NCBI RefSeq assembly: GCF_018687715.1
Contig: NC_056756.1
Span: 31,711,980 to 31,775,979 of the forward strand
Source of the DNA: Carya illinoinensis
Lineage: Eukaryota > Streptophyta > Magnoliopsida > Fagales > Juglandaceae
Reading direction: 5' to 3'
Length of the DNA: 64,000 nt
The notes beneath the pieces are model-generated. The model was not told where the DNA came from. It saw only the letters and a list, made by a program, of their open reading frames with translations, and did not search any database. This document shows positions 52,025-64,000 of the stretch, piece by piece. The translations under genes and the position numbers were made by a program. Every line of letters starts with the position of its first letter. Position 1 is the stretch's first letter.

Positions 52025-53412
52025 CTATTGTGCTTCAGGCACAAACTTCTCATTACTCAATGTTGAAAAACTGGATTTGTCAAAATGATAATCCTCAAAA
52101 CGTGCCTTAAACATATCCCTTGTAAGAGGTTCAAGGTATTTGATAATAGATGGAGAATCAAACCCAACAAATATCCCACGTCTACGTTGAGGACCCGTCT
52201 TTGTACGTTGTGGAGGTGCAATTGGAACATATATCGTACATCCAAAAATACGGAGATGAGAAATATTTGATTGTTGACCAAATGCAAGCTGTAATGGATA
52301 ATACTTGTGATATACTGATGGCATAACTTGAATCAACGATGTTGCATGAAGTATAGCATGTCCCTAGGTAGAAATATGAAGTTTTGATTTCATAAGTAAA
52401 TGTTTAGGGATTAGCTTAAACCTTTTAATTAATGATTTAGCTAAACCATTTTAAGTGTGTGTGTGGGCAACTAGATGTTCAACATTTATTCCTAACATAC
52501 AATAGTTATCAAAAGCTTAAGATGTAAATTCACCTGCATTATCCAATCGAATAGTTTTAATTGGATAGTAAGAGAATTGTGATCGTAGTTTAATTATTTG
52601 TGCAAGAAGTTTAGCCAACGCAATATTTCTAGTGGAAAATAGACAAACATGTGACCATCAACTTGATGCATTAATTAAAACCATAAAGTATCTGAACGGT
52701 CCACTTGATGGTTGAATAGGCCCATATATATCCTCATGAATCCTTTGTAAAAATGACAGAGATTCAAAAACAACCTTTAAGAGAGATGGTTTGATAATCA
52801 ATTTATCCTAAGAACATGCAAAGCATGGATACTCATTGGGTAAGATAATCTTATGATTCTTTAAGGGATGTCCATACGAATTATCAATTATTCGTCTCAT
52901 CATTATTGATCTCGGATGTCCAAGGTGATCATGTCCATTCATAAATACTTTGGGGTCAATGCACTTCTAGTGCATTACCACATGTGATTCGATTGTTCTC
53001 ATTTCTATATAATACAATCCAAATGAGAGAGCAGACAGTTTTTCTAATACGAACTTCTGGCTCGAAATTATTTTAGTAATGAGAAGATGCTCTTTATTGT
53101 CTTCGTTGGTGGTTTCAATATGACAACCATTACGACGTATATCCTTAAAACTAAATAAATTTCTTATGGATCATGAAGAAAATAGAGCATCATCAATACA
53201 AAATCTGGTGCCATTAGGTAACACAATATAAGCTCTTCTGGAGCCTTCAATTGATTCGATGAACCAGATATGGTATGAACGTAGGCTATACTCAATGTTA
53301 AATTTTGAAAATATTTTTTATCTTTAAGAATTGTGTGAGTTGTAGCACTATCAGTCAGACATATATCTATATTATTCATCTCAGAGATAAAAAGTTTATA
53401 AGTAAAACTCAT
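52025..53412 (-). pseudogene. Copia protease and integrase region
   Basis: 53164-53412 contains DSATTHTILKDKKYF, the copia protease active-site block. Integrase follows towards lower coordinates in broken frames, ending in 52025-52336 with PLQLAFGQQSNISHLRIFGC and GIFVGFDSPSIIKYLEP, the usual integrase C-terminal segment. Several stops, for example around 52340-53160. Confidence 0.82.
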
Positions 53413-53675
53413 AATTCTACAAAATATATAAAACTTGCATTACTATATATAAAACATTGCAAAATATAAATTTTTTTTACAATAAGATAAAGAAAATACA
53501 TTAATTAAAAATGAATACTTCTATCACCAATCAAATGATCAACTTTACCACTAGTATCCTCAAAGAAATCAGAAATATCAAGGTTTGTAATATCTTCTCC
53601 ATTTATAGAAACTAAAGCATCTAATGGTTCAGAAAAATTTGTTTCAAACTTTTTTATTTTTTCTTTTATAGAAGT

Positions 53676-54480
53676 TTAGTATAAGTCAACCAAGTGCTTA
53701 GCTATACGACAAGTACGAGACCAATGTCCAGTCATACCATATCTATGGCATCCATCTTCATTTTTCTTTAGAAATTTGTTTTGAGGACATTTGCCCTTCT
53801 CTAAGTTGAACCACTTCTGGTGATACGGTGTATATATAATATTATCCACTTTAGTATGGTCGCTTCTAGGGCTTCCACTTCTATAGTTTTTCCTACCACG
53901 TCCACGCCCTCGGTTTCTTTGAAAAGATGTACCATTCGCTTCTGGGAATGGTGTAAATCTAGTACCATTCACTTCAGGGAATGATATAGAACCAGTAGGA
54001 CGTGACTGATGATTTCTTAATAAAATCTTATTATTTTGTTCAGCCACTAGAAGACAAGATATAAGTTCAGAATATTTTTTGAACTTTCGCTTCCGATACT
54101 GCTGCTGCAGAAGCAAATTCGATGCATGAAAAGTCGTATATGTCTTCTCTAACAAGTCATCATCAGTGACTTTTTCACCACATAATTTCAATAGTGAGCT
54201 AATTTTAAAGAGTACAGAGTTATACTCACTAACACTTTTGAAGTTTTGCAACCTAAGATGCATCCAATCATGACGAGCTTTTGGGAGGATTACAGTTTTC
54301 TGGTGCTCATATCTCTCCCTTAAATCATTCCACAAAAGGGGATTTTTCACCGTAAGATACTCAGTTTTTAATTTTTCATGAAGATGATGCTGAAGGAAAA
54401 TTATTGCCTTAGCGCGGTCCTGCTAGGACCCTTGATTTCCTTCTTTAATTGTATCTCTTAGGTTCATCGCATCCAGATGG
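53676..54480 (-). pseudogene. Copia gag
   Basis: The frame 53676-54350 reads LWNDLRERYEHQKTVILPKA and LRLQNFKSVSEYNSVLFKI, the UBN2-type gag core. A Gly/Arg-rich stretch follows, then a zinc-knuckle remnant, CHRYGMTGHWSRTC; the first Cys-x2-Cys pair is incomplete (CHRY). The N-terminus probably extends to about 54480 out of frame. Confidence 0.85.
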
Positions 54481-55259
54481 ATTTCAGCATCAATGATCCA
54501 AGATTAATAATTTTTTCAAAAATGTCAAGAGCAAGAACATAAATATATAAATCAAGAACATAAGTATGTTTATATTGTAAATAAGAAATACAGTCACAAA
54601 ATCATGAGAATAAACATAGAGTTTCATTAAGTAATAATAAGTAATGTAACATTTCATATTCATTTTGGGAATTACAAATAATATATTGAAAAACTTACTT
54701 GAAGTAGAAGACTACCAGCTTCAAATTCGTCAGAACTTTTATACTGATAACGTGTTATGAAACTAAAAGAGAAATGATATTGTAAGAGAAAGAGGATATT
54801 GTAAGAGAAAGAGTTGTTTTTCAATGCAAAACTTGATTATATACAAGTGAATGATAGTCATATATATAATAGTACAAGGGAGTAGGTATAGCTTAAGTCT
54901 TAATTGATGGTTAAAGATAGGTCTTAATTGATAGCTTAATGGTCTTAATTAATAGCTAAAGATTGGTCTTAATTGATGGCTAAAGATGGTCATACAAATA
55001 AGTTTATAACAAAATTTGGATTATTTTATTTTTTTATTTATCTAATTTATTTATTATTAAATCTTATTCAAAAAATTAAAAAAATAAATAATTCGAACCG
55101 AGCTTGAACTGGAATTGAGAGTTTAACTTGTCGAGTTGGGCTCGAATAAATAATAAATAAAAATCTCAAGTTCGGACTCAAGCTCGAATATTTTGAGTCA
55201 AGTTGAGCTTGATAAGATAAAGACTGGCTCAGCTCGGCTCGTCTCGATTATAACCCTAC

Positions 55260-55472
55260 CTGGTAGGTACTCTCGGTTAGGACTAAGATTTTCTATATTC
55301 ACAATAATAATCCACTCAATCATTTTAGGAAGATTATTTTTTATTACGCCTCTTTTATATATATATTGTTGAATCTGCTCTTTTATATTAAACTCGTGAG
55401 GGCGGCATGTGCAAGGCACGTGTGCATGCATCTCCCCATATTTGAAGTCGTGAGTACTAAATATTTTTTAAC
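55260..55472. other. AT-rich spacer
   Basis: No feature recognised between the hAT-like element and the next MITE. Confidence 0.4.
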
Positions 55473-55689
55473 TAAAGCCCCATTTGGACAATGAAAGTAT
55501 TTTATCTCATCTTATTTCATCATTACAATTTTTTCAAATTCCTATGCAAAATATAATAAAAAAAATTAAACTTTTCAAATCTCAAAACAATAATAATATT
55601 AAAAAATAATATTATAAGAATATTTTATTCAATTTTAAACTTTTATCTAAAACCATTTCATCTCATCTTACTATCCAAACCGCATCTAA
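55473..55689. mobile_element. PIF/Harbinger-like MITE
   Basis: Element 55476-55686 starts AGCCCCATTTGGACAATG and ends CTATCCAAACCGCATC, imperfect inverted repeats between two TAA. It has TCTCATCTTA and TTTTTTCAAATTCC internal words, as in the other copies. Confidence 0.75.
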
Positions 55690-57399
55690 AAAAATATGAA
55701 AACTTATATAAACTTTTGCAACTCAAGTCGAATTTAGACAAACTTAGCACATTCAGGTACATTTGGATGCTTAAAGTGTTTCAAAATTTTGCAAATAGTG
55801 TGAGGGCCCATGTTTACTCTTGTGTGTGTTACTTTGGAAAATTTGGAGACCAATTTGTGAGGAGTGGGTTTATTGATGTGAAGTAGGGTTTTTGTGTGAG
55901 TTGAGATTTATTTTTGTAGCGAGAAAAGAGTGGATTTTGTGCCCACCCTGTGTGCATGAAGCCTAACCCCTTCCCCCTTAAAACGACGCTATTTTGGAGC
56001 CAAAGTGATGAAAATCCTAAGACCCACTCTTCTTCCTTTACATCACACACCTTTTTCTCATTCTTTCTTTTCTTTTTGCTTTTCTTCTTCTTCTTCTTCT
56101 TCTTCTTCTTCTTCCTCCTCCCTCCCTGCAACCCATTATCCTTCACTATCCATGTCACCGCTATGCCTCCCCCATGTGTCACTTGAGGCTTCGCTGTCTA
56201 CCACCACCTCCCATTCCCCCAATCCGAGCCTCCATTGTTGCCTCCCCCGTGAGTTTCTTGGTTTCATTTTCTCTTTATTTTTTCTCCTCGTCGCCACTGC
56301 AAGCTAGTTGGTGCTAGCCACACATCTAAGGCTCGATCTCCCCCCACCACCCGTACCCCTCCCCCCCCCCCCCAGCCCAAAAAAAAAATCACAACCGTGG
56401 TTGCATTTCCCGAGCCCATCCCATGACCTATAAATAAGCCGAGGCCCCCCTCTTCGAAGCACTACAATCTCTCATCCTCTCAATCACTATCCTATCATGT
56501 TTCTCTCCCTCAGATATCCATTCTCATAGCCTTAGGAAACATTTCAACCCAGTGCCACCATGAGCCACCGCCGTTAATGGCAAGTGGTCGCGCAACCATC
56601 CCTTGGTCTTCCCCTCCCACTCCCACCATCCTCTTCCCTCAAAACAGCCCCACCTGTGAGCTAAGGCCCACCTTTGGCCACTACTCCACTATTCTCTGCC
56701 ACCCTCCACCATGAGAATCTCTTCCTCTGCGTTTGTCATGACAGGATCTACCTTTCATTGATTTTTCCCAGTTGTGGATCTCTCTTGACCAGATTCACCC
56801 CTGCCTTTGTCTTGTTGCCACCATCGCTGCTACCTTTGTAAGCCTTGCGACCCTAAATGTAATTATTTCTTATTTAGTCATCATATTAATTATGCATAGA
56901 TTAATTTCACTCCCAACGATGTATTCGCACAATCTCTTGGACGACACACGTTTGATCATCCAAAAACTGTCGTTTCATTGTTATAAGTAAAACTCTGGAT
57001 TGAACTTGGATTTCTAACATTGATAAATTGTGTATTAATGCAGTTTGGTTATGTTGGACTTATGGGCTGAGGGCCCTGTGAAGTGTTGGGAATTATTATC
57101 GTCGTTGGTGATGGATTTGTAGGCCGAGGACTTGTTGGAGCGTTGGGAATCGTATGTTGTTAGAAATTTTGAGATTGTTGGATTTGTGACAACTGTGATT
57201 TTTTGTATGATGATATGTATGCTATTATTTGTAATATACCATGCCATCCAATATTTTCCTGTTATGCATCTGCATTGTTGTAATTGATATTTGTTTGGCA
57301 TATTATTAATAATATGCTTTGTTATTTGGTTGTGCTGTAAAATTGGTAGAACTGGGTTTTGGTGTAAAAAAAGATTAAAAGTAAATTTTTTGAGTGTGC

Positions 57400-58050
57400 G
57401 TATAACGACTCGAAGTCGAGATGAGGTATTATCTCGGTAGAGCTCTACTGGTTACTCAGGAGAGTGTAAAATTGAGTGACATTACCTATACTGTCGTCAA
57501 ATGATAGTAGGCTTGGTCACGATGGCAACGCTCTTAGTTCAACTTCGTGGCCTCTCTACTGGAGGGGCTAGAGGATGTCTGGTCATGTATGCACCGGGCA
57601 CGAAGCTAGACGTCACTCATTACGAAGTTAAATGCACGATGTTACCTGCTGTAGGACTAAAGGAGACAGAGTGTGCGGATGGTCCCTAGGGGAGACCATG
57701 GTGCATGTGTAATTAAATGATTGTATGTACTTTATGTGGATCACGACTCCAAGCCAAAATGAGACATTATATTAATGGAACTCCTCTGGTCACTCGAGAG
57801 TATGTAAAAATGAGTGACGTTCCTTAGGTTGTCGTCAAGCAATAGTAGGCTCAGTTGAGATGTTAACGCTCTCGGTACGACTTCGTGGCCCCTCTGTTGG
57901 CTGAGATTAGAGGATGTCTGGTCACTTACGCACTAGGCACGGACCTGGGTATCGCTCGTTACGAAGTCACATGCACGGTCATCATGTGTGGTGTAACGAA
58001 GGGAGTTAGAGTATACGGATGGTCCTTAGGGGAGATCATGGTGCATACCG
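57400..58050. repeat. Tandem duplication of about 335 bp inside the 5' LTR
   Basis: 57400-57712 and 57735-58048 share the order GACTCnAAGnC, GAGTGACnTT, TAGTAGGCT, GACTTCGTGGCC, AGAGGATGTCTGGTCA, TTACGAAGT and GGATGGTCC. They are diverged, so the duplication is old. Similar repeats are frequent in LTRs of this size. Confidence 0.85.
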
Positions 58051-60284
58051 TAATAAAGTAAATGCCATTTTTAAATGGAAATGCTGTTTTGGCATGAGTG
58101 GTTTCTCTATAAAATCCATTGGATAATGACAAACGAAACTTTTGTAATTCTCTTTCTCACGTTGGCAATGTGGTTGTATGTTTTTCTGTGTTAGTATTCT
58201 TGGATGTTAATTATGTGATTTTTACTTGCTGAGATTGTGAGATCTTATTGTTGTGTTCCCACATACGGTTCTGTTTCATGGAATCGGAGACTTTGATGCA
58301 GAGGACAGATTGGAAGCACGATGAACTGACTCCACTAGAGGAGTGATGACTTGGGATATTTTTAATCATGATTGAGGGATTTGCTTTTGTTTTAATTTGG
58401 ATGAGCTGGATTACTGTAATCACTTTATGGAGGATTTGCTTTTCTATTAGGTTGTAAACTTTAAATTTTTTGGTACTTAGCTTGAGACAACCTTTTATTT
58501 TTCTGCTGCGTATATTTAACTGTACACAAATTGCATGTTCACACACATTTGCACTTGGCGAATGAGTGTGTGAGTCGAAAGGGCCGTCACCTTGGTGTCG
58601 TGACTCCCTACCAGATCACGCATGGTTGTCAAAGGCGCCACAGGTTGTATCAAAGTGGTTCGGCTTTGGGTAAATCCATAGGTCCCTTAGATACAGTACT
58701 AGGATTCTAGGCTTCAATCTTAGTATTATAGGCTTGACAATTTGGGAAGTTAGACTTGGATTTTAGCTTTGTTGGTTGAAATTTTAGCATGGTAGGAATG
58801 AATATTTAGTATAGTAGGCTTGAACTCTTAGCAATTAGGTGTTTTTTTTTTTTTTTAATATCGAGGCTTGAAATGAACGACGTGGTCTAGGTGACCCTAT
58901 CAGAGTAGGAACTAGAATCACAAACTAAGGAGAGTAATAGCTTTAAATCACTTAGAATAATTATGCCTTAGATTCCATAGAATTTATAAAATAGGTTTAT
59001 GGAATAGGACATTGTGATGTTCAACGAACTTTAAGGAAATATTTATGAGATGGTTCAATTGAAGTTTTAGGATTTTTACAGACTTTAAGAAATGATTTAA
59101 TATCATTTAAGGTTTCGAATTTTGAAAGGCTCGACAGATGATGGTTTTTATTATCAGATTTAAAGGTATCAATTATGTAGACTTTTGAAAATGATCATAT
59201 TTTATAAAGTTATAGAATGCACGTGGGTTGGAAATGATTGTTATTGAAATTTGGTTATAAGGCTGGCAAGTTTTGAGATATGGCTTTTATCAAATTTAAG
59301 GATTATGGATGGTACTTACTATGAGAAATGATTTTGTCGATTCTAAGGATATAAGTCCAGTGGATTGATGGAGGTGATATTGTTGCAAAATGGTGTAGGA
59401 TTGGGTGGACTAGATTATACTTAAGGCAAACTTTGGTTATGATTTGGTGGACCCTGGTGATGATTGTTATAGAGTTCAATTACTACCAAAATATGCTAGT
59501 TGAAGGTGATGAGTAGTAAAGTATATGTTGTTGGGTTAAATGTTGTAGGTGCATGTATTTTGGTTAAGTTGCATGGTGTTAGACCTTTTGAGTTCACTGC
59601 TTAATTTAGATTAGATGCGTGGACTTTCGATTTGATAGGCACATCCTAGATGAAGTTAGGTGTGAGGATACTATTGCCTTAGATTTGATCGTTAGTAATT
59701 GTGTCCAACATGTGTTGGAGTAGATGTGATAATCGAAACCTCTTCCGCTGCAAATGCTTTAAGCATCTTTACCCATGGAATTAACTCTTAGGTGTTATCG
59801 ACCTGACTCCTCCCAATTTCTTAGACATTCTTCCACTCATACTTGGTAATTCCTCAAAAAGATCTTTGCAAAATGGTTTGTCTGGCACGACTTAGCTTAT
59901 TTTAAGTTATGGTCCATTTCTTTTAAAAGATCTTAAGTCATACTTGAAATTCTTTTGGGAAGTGATATGAAGGAAAACTACTTTTTGCAAACTTTTATAG
60001 TTGGATTTTGAGAAAAAGTTTATTTTATTTTTGTTTTGTTTGTTTTTTGTCTATTCACTTTTTCTACTGATTTTGTAAACTCAACCCATTTTGCCAACTT
60101 AATGTTTTGAAAAGAATTTTGGAACTGTTTTAACGAATCGTTAGAATTTTATTTTCGTTGAGTTTTTACCTTGAACCCAATTACTTCATTGTGACCTCAT
60201 TCCCATTGTGAATCAAATTATTGCTTAGTCACTTGACAGAGTGTATCTTTGGCACCTCAACGTGGCTTTATTAGGTAAATATTC

Positions 60285-60340
60285 ACTCACCGTTAGGAAG
60301 CATGTGAGTTCACTCACTATTAGGAAGCATGTGAGTAAAA
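60285..60340. repeat. Short tandem repeat in the element interior
   Basis: TTAGGAAGCATGTGAGT occurs twice about 26 bp apart. No further significance seen. Confidence 0.7.
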
Positions 60341-62253
60341 TTCCAACTCTTAATACCTTGTTTTGTTTCAACAACTCCTTTCTAACTACTTAACCCTATC
60401 AACCTTGCGTGCTTAGCATGTGTGTAGATTTTTGGATTAGTAGATCACTCTAAGGAAAATTGATGGAAAGGTTGTCATGGGATAACTCATTTAAACCACC
60501 CCCTTTTGCGTCAAATTGTACTCATTGTTATGGTGATGCCAGTTTATGCAATTTGGAGTTCTTAGGTTGATTAAAAGTAATATTATTCCACCTCTAATCT
60601 TGATCCCAAATGTTCTCTCTTTTTCAAGGTGTATTGTTGTTGGCTAAGGATGCAAGAGGCAACTTAGGAAGTATGTGTGGGAGTCCATGCTTTTGAAGAC
60701 GAGTCTAACTTTTATCCAAGTGTAGTAAGAGTTTTCTTTTAGTAGGTGTTGAGCTAGCTTGTAATCGATGTTGTTAATTTAAAAGGACTTAACTTTATGC
60801 ATTTTGGCAAATTATTAGAGTGCATAGCAAAAGCGTGATATTTTGTGATATAGTTGGGGGTCAAACTTTGTGCTAATTTTGAGAAATTAATGGTGACTTG
60901 AGATCGTGAGACTATACTTCTATTAGAGATTGATCATTTAGTTGTACAAATTATGTTAATTGATGGTTTACTCGAGAAGCAGCTAATAGGTCACCAAAGT
61001 GTTGATTACAATGAGGGTTAGGAAGTTAAAGCATAGAAGTCAATTGAGGATAGTGTAGTTTATCATATTAGGCTATTAATCAGTAGGATTCTTGGGTTTT
61101 GTATTAAGGTCCTTGTGGAAATGGAGATTTTGGACTACATGGCCACCCTAGGAATTCTAGTCATGGTATGCCATTGGTAGACAAGTACGGTTATGATGGA
61201 AGCACCTATAGGAATTGATATGAGAGAGCAGCACCGTATGTGTTTGGGGGTATTAGTGATTGTGTAATTTGTATCGAGCAAGTGTTGAGTTGTAAAGTAA
61301 GTTTGAATATTTGAGTTCTTATTATTTGTAGCTTAGCAATTTCGAAGACGGAATTTTTTAAGGGGGAGGTTGTGAGGGCCAAGTTTACTCTTGTGTGTGT
61401 TACTTTAGTGAATTTAGAGCCCAATTTGTGAGGAGTGAGTTTATTTGTGTGAAGTAGGGTCTTTGTGTGAGTTGGGCTTTATTTTAGTAGTGAGAAAAGA
61501 GTGAATTTTGGGCCCAACCTGTGTGCATGAAGCCCAGCACCTTCCCCTTTAAAACGATGCTGTTTTGGAGCCAAAGGGATGAAAACCCTAAGACCCCTTC
61601 TTCTTCTTCTACGTTGCACGCCTTCTTCCCCTTCTTTCTTTTCTTTTTGCTTTTCTTCTTCTTCTTCTTCTTCCTCCTCCCTCCCTGCAACCCATTACCC
61701 TCCACTGTCCATGTCGCCACTGCTCTTCCACCACATGTAGCTCTAAGCCTGGCCATTGCCCCCACTGCCGCCACCTCCCTTTCCCATAATCCCAGCATCC
61801 ATCGCTACCTCCTCCATGAGTTTCTTGGCTTCATTTTCTCTTCTTCTTTTTTTGTCCTCTCTACTACTGCAGGCCAACCGGTGTTGGCCACACATGCAAG
61901 GCTTGGTCTCCTCCCACCACCTTTAGCAGCAATCTCTTCCTCCATCTTTGTCATGGCAGGATCTGCCTTCCAGTGATTTTTCCCAATTGTGGATCTCTTT
62001 GTCTTGACCATATTAGCCCCTGCCTCCGTCGCGCCGTCGCCATTGTTGCCACCTTTGTAAGGTTTGCAACCCTGCATGTTATTATTTCTTATTTAGTCGT
62101 CATATTAATTATATATAGATTAATTTCACTCACAATGACATATTCGCACGATCTCTGGGACGACACGCGTTTGATCATCCAAAAACTGCATTTTCAGTAT
62201 TGTAAGTAAAACTTTGGATTGACCTTGGATTTTTAACACTGATAAATTGTGTT

Positions 62254-63378
62254 AACATGCTCTAAATAGTCTTGTTAAGATTTTCTTATTTCCTAAATGA
62301 ATTGAACTAAGTTGAACTTGTGTTATTTATTGACATTTCATTTGGTTTATAGGACATGTTAATAATAGTTTCTAATTTTTGTTATTTATATTCAAATATA
62401 TTATAAAATTGATAATACACTATTATTTATAAATCAATTCAAATTATATGATATCACCTCAATGTGAAACTTTATTAACACTATAACCTTAGAAATAAAT
62501 AACCTTAGAAATAAACCTTTTTACATTACTTTATTTGTAACGGCCCAACCCACTCTCTAAAGGCTCGACCCGGTCCATGACTTATAAAAACAAACAAAAA
62601 AACAACAATCTTCTTACACTTTAGCGTAACCCCTCCAGCACTTTTCCCTTACTCGCCCGTTTCCCAACCCACGCCATTCAGACCTCCCAACCTCTAATCA
62701 GCATAGCCAATGCCAAAACCTACAAATACTGATGAAATGAAATAAAAAAAAAAAAAAATTTAAACTTTTTATAATTTTATTTTTAAACATTATTTAAATA
62801 TAAATATTTTTCTTTTTCAATTTTTTAATTTTTTATCTAATTATTACAACGTTTACAAAATACAAAAATCAATACAACTATTTCAAATTTCAAAAAAAAA
62901 TAATAATAATAATAAAAAGAACATTTAAACAATTTTTTTACGATATTTTTATTCAACTAATTCTTTTGTCTACTTTTTTGAAAATCCAATAAATATCTTA
63001 ATTTAAACTATTTTATTACTATTCACATGCCATTTTATTACTATTGACAAAATTTTAAAATACTTCAAATATCCAAAGGAGCACCAAATCTATATATCCA
63101 TAAAACTATACATTGAGACAACCAAAAAAAAAAAAAAAATACAAAGATCAAAAGAAAAGTGCAATAAACATTCATCTAACCCACGGACGGGCTGTCAAGG
63201 TCATGGGTTTGGATGAGACATTATGAACAGACCAAAAGAAGAGAGAAGAAGAAGGGAAGGGGTCGGCGGTTACTATTTTTTGAGAAATATGAAGAATTCT
63301 AAGATTTTGTTTTAGTGAATTCCAAAGGGGATGAAAACTCATGTGGATCTAGCAACCAATCGGTTGGATTTTAGGATA
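62254..63378. other. AT-rich non-coding region
   Basis: No gene. Near 62535 the words TGTAACGGCCC and, 50 bp on, a TATAAAAAC motif resemble the beginning of an LTR, but no matching end was found. The remainder (62730-63080) is AT-rich low-complexity sequence. Confidence 0.4.
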
Positions 63379-63560
63379 GGTTTCGCAAGTGGGATAAGAC
63401 ATAAAATTATTATCTCATTATTATAATTTTTTCAAATTTTCACAAAAAATATAATAAATAATCTAACTTTTTCAAATCTCAAAATTTTTCAAATTTTAAA
63501 ACAATAATAATATTAAAAAAAATAATATTTTAAATTTTTATCTAAAACAAAAAATTCTTA
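63379..63560. mobile_element. Remnant of a PIF/Harbinger-like MITE
   Basis: The TTATCTCATTATTATAATTT, TTTTTTCAAATTTTCACA and AACAATAATAATATT blocks match the interior of the MITEs above; the ends are degraded. Confidence 0.5.
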
Positions 63561-64000
63561 TCTAAATATCCAAACTTGTGTATGATCCGCTTGCAACTGC
63601 ACCTAGTTGCATGCTGTCCCCTAGCGAGACAAGTAGTTGGAGTTGGCGGAGTGGGTCTAGGTAACCTGCCATCCACCCTTAGAAGATGTTCTGAGGTTAC
63701 ATAGTGTACGGTAACTATAATTTTTAATAGATATGATATCCACATTTTACTTCACAATTTTTGAGTAAATTACAAACAAGCCTTTAGGTATAAAACTTGA
63801 CTTTTAGGACAACATTTCAACTACTAATAGATGTACAATTCAAACAGATCTCTTCAAGTCCTAAAGGATATGCTGAGAGCTAGCATGATAGATTTTAAGG
63901 GGATTTGGACTGATCACTTACCTTCAATGAATTTTGCTTAAAATAATAGCAGTAAGGCAAGCAATGCTATGGTTGGTATCATACCCTACGAAGTTCTATA
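63561..64000. other. Window end, nothing recognised
   Basis: No credible coding frame, repeat or RNA gene is visible in the last 440 bp. Confidence 0.4.

Larger units (their letters stand above)
49322..55011 (-). mobile_element. Ty1/copia retrotransposon with two LTRs
   Basis: The LTRs at 49322-49601 (280 bp) and 54753-55011 (259 bp) begin TGTTATGAAAC and end TTTATAACA. Orientation is minus: the polypurine tract (complement of CTCCCCCTTTGG, 49602-49613) adjoins the left LTR, and the primer-binding region (complement of TATACTGATAACG, 54740-54752) adjoins the right one. Order on the minus strand is gag, protease, integrase, reverse transcriptase, RNase H, which defines copia. The LTR length difference is one extra unit of a 21-bp TCTTAATTGATAG-type repeat. 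Flanks (aattc, aaatt) are an imperfect duplication. Frames are broken, so it is inactive. Confidence 0.93.
48569..55259. mobile_element. hAT-like element split by the copia insertion
   Basis: The left end TAGGACTGTAATGAACC (48569) and right end GATTATAACCCTA (to 55259) are inverted repeats, with subterminal CTCGA/CGAGC-rich stretches at 48590-48790 and 55090-55250, as in plant hAT non-autonomous elements. Flanks atcagtag and cctggtag match weakly. Without the copia element it is about 1 kb and AT-rich, with no transposase. Confidence 0.5.
55799..62253 (+). mobile_element. Large non-coding LTR retrotransposon with truncated 3' LTR
   Basis: The 5' LTR is 55799-58642 (2844 bp, TGTGAGGGCC...GGCGCCACA). 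A primer-binding-like sequence TTGTATCAAAGTGG (58644-58657, similar to initiator tRNA-Met sites) follows. The polypurine tract AAGGGGGAGGT (61360-61370) precedes the 3' LTR, which starts TGTGAGGGCC at 61371. The 3' LTR matches the 5' LTR for about 880 bp, to GATAAATTGTGTTA (62253), and is then lost. The 5' LTR has about 360 bp (56330-56720) absent from the 3' LTR. The interior (58643-61370) has no gag or pol that I can recognise, so this may be a LARD-type non-autonomous element or a very decayed one. Confidence 0.85.

Noticed and set aside
55950..56307. Ser/Phe-rich secreted-looking proteins
   Set aside because: CT-rich leader part of the large LTR, repeated at 61521-61976 in the second LTR.
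62535..62600. Possible LTR start (TGTAACGGCCC with a downstream TATA motif)
   Set aside because: No matching LTR end, target duplication or second copy in the window.

Overview
This is plant nuclear DNA: intron-containing genes with GT/AG splice sites, very AT-rich intergenic sequence, and dense nested LTR, LINE, hAT and MITE elements. The protein families point to a woody eudicot. The MITE families rich in TCTCATCTCATC and the style of the repeats fit Fagales (perhaps Juglandaceae), but that is inference. Only four genes look intact: three tandem paralogues of a secreted glycoside hydrolase family 5 (GH5) enzyme on the + strand, and one proteasome beta-2-type subunit gene on the - strand.

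Layout. 1-1150 holds retroelement debris (Ty3/gypsy pol, LINE RNase H). From about 2.56 kb to 40.4 kb the window is a partial tandem triplication. Unit 1 (about 2.56-17.97 kb) and unit 2 (18.35-32.46 kb) have the same order: AT-rich hAT-derived sequence, GH5 gene, proteasome-gene remnant, (CA)n and (GA)n tracts, then a dead minus-strand Ty3/gypsy element carrying a hAT MITE. Unit 3 (32.80-40.40 kb) has the first two parts and then runs into the complete proteasome gene (39356-41956, minus). Units 2 and 3 begin exactly at the right terminus and target-site duplication of a hAT element that is complete only in unit 1 (1507-2563), so the duplication boundary sits on a transposon end.

Unit-specific changes date the events. 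A solo LTR (2707-4855) and a 5'-truncated LINE (7108-7741) are only in unit 1, and clean empty sites remain in units 2 and 3. A PIF/Harbinger-like MITE (31770-31975) is only in unit 2. A second intron MITE is only in unit 3. The promoter of GH5 copy 2 lacks about 270 bp present in copies 1 and 3. Exon 1 of copies 2 and 3 is identical apart from one codon indel, while their last exons differ at 13 residues, which suggests recent gene conversion.

From 42.8 kb to the end the window is mostly transposons: a near full-length LINE with perfect 15-bp target-site duplications (42856-48550); a hAT-like element (48569-55259) split by a Ty1/copia element (49322-55011) and holding a foldback MITE; a MITE at 55476-55686; and a large non-coding LTR element with 2.84-kb LTRs and a truncated 3' LTR (55799-62253). 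The last 1.7 kb is AT-rich with one MITE remnant.

Function. The GH5 enzymes are predicted extracellular beta-glycanases acting on the cell wall. The proteasome subunit is a housekeeping gene that happens to lie convergent to GH5 copy 3. I saw no tRNA, rRNA, CRISPR array or bacterial-type operon.
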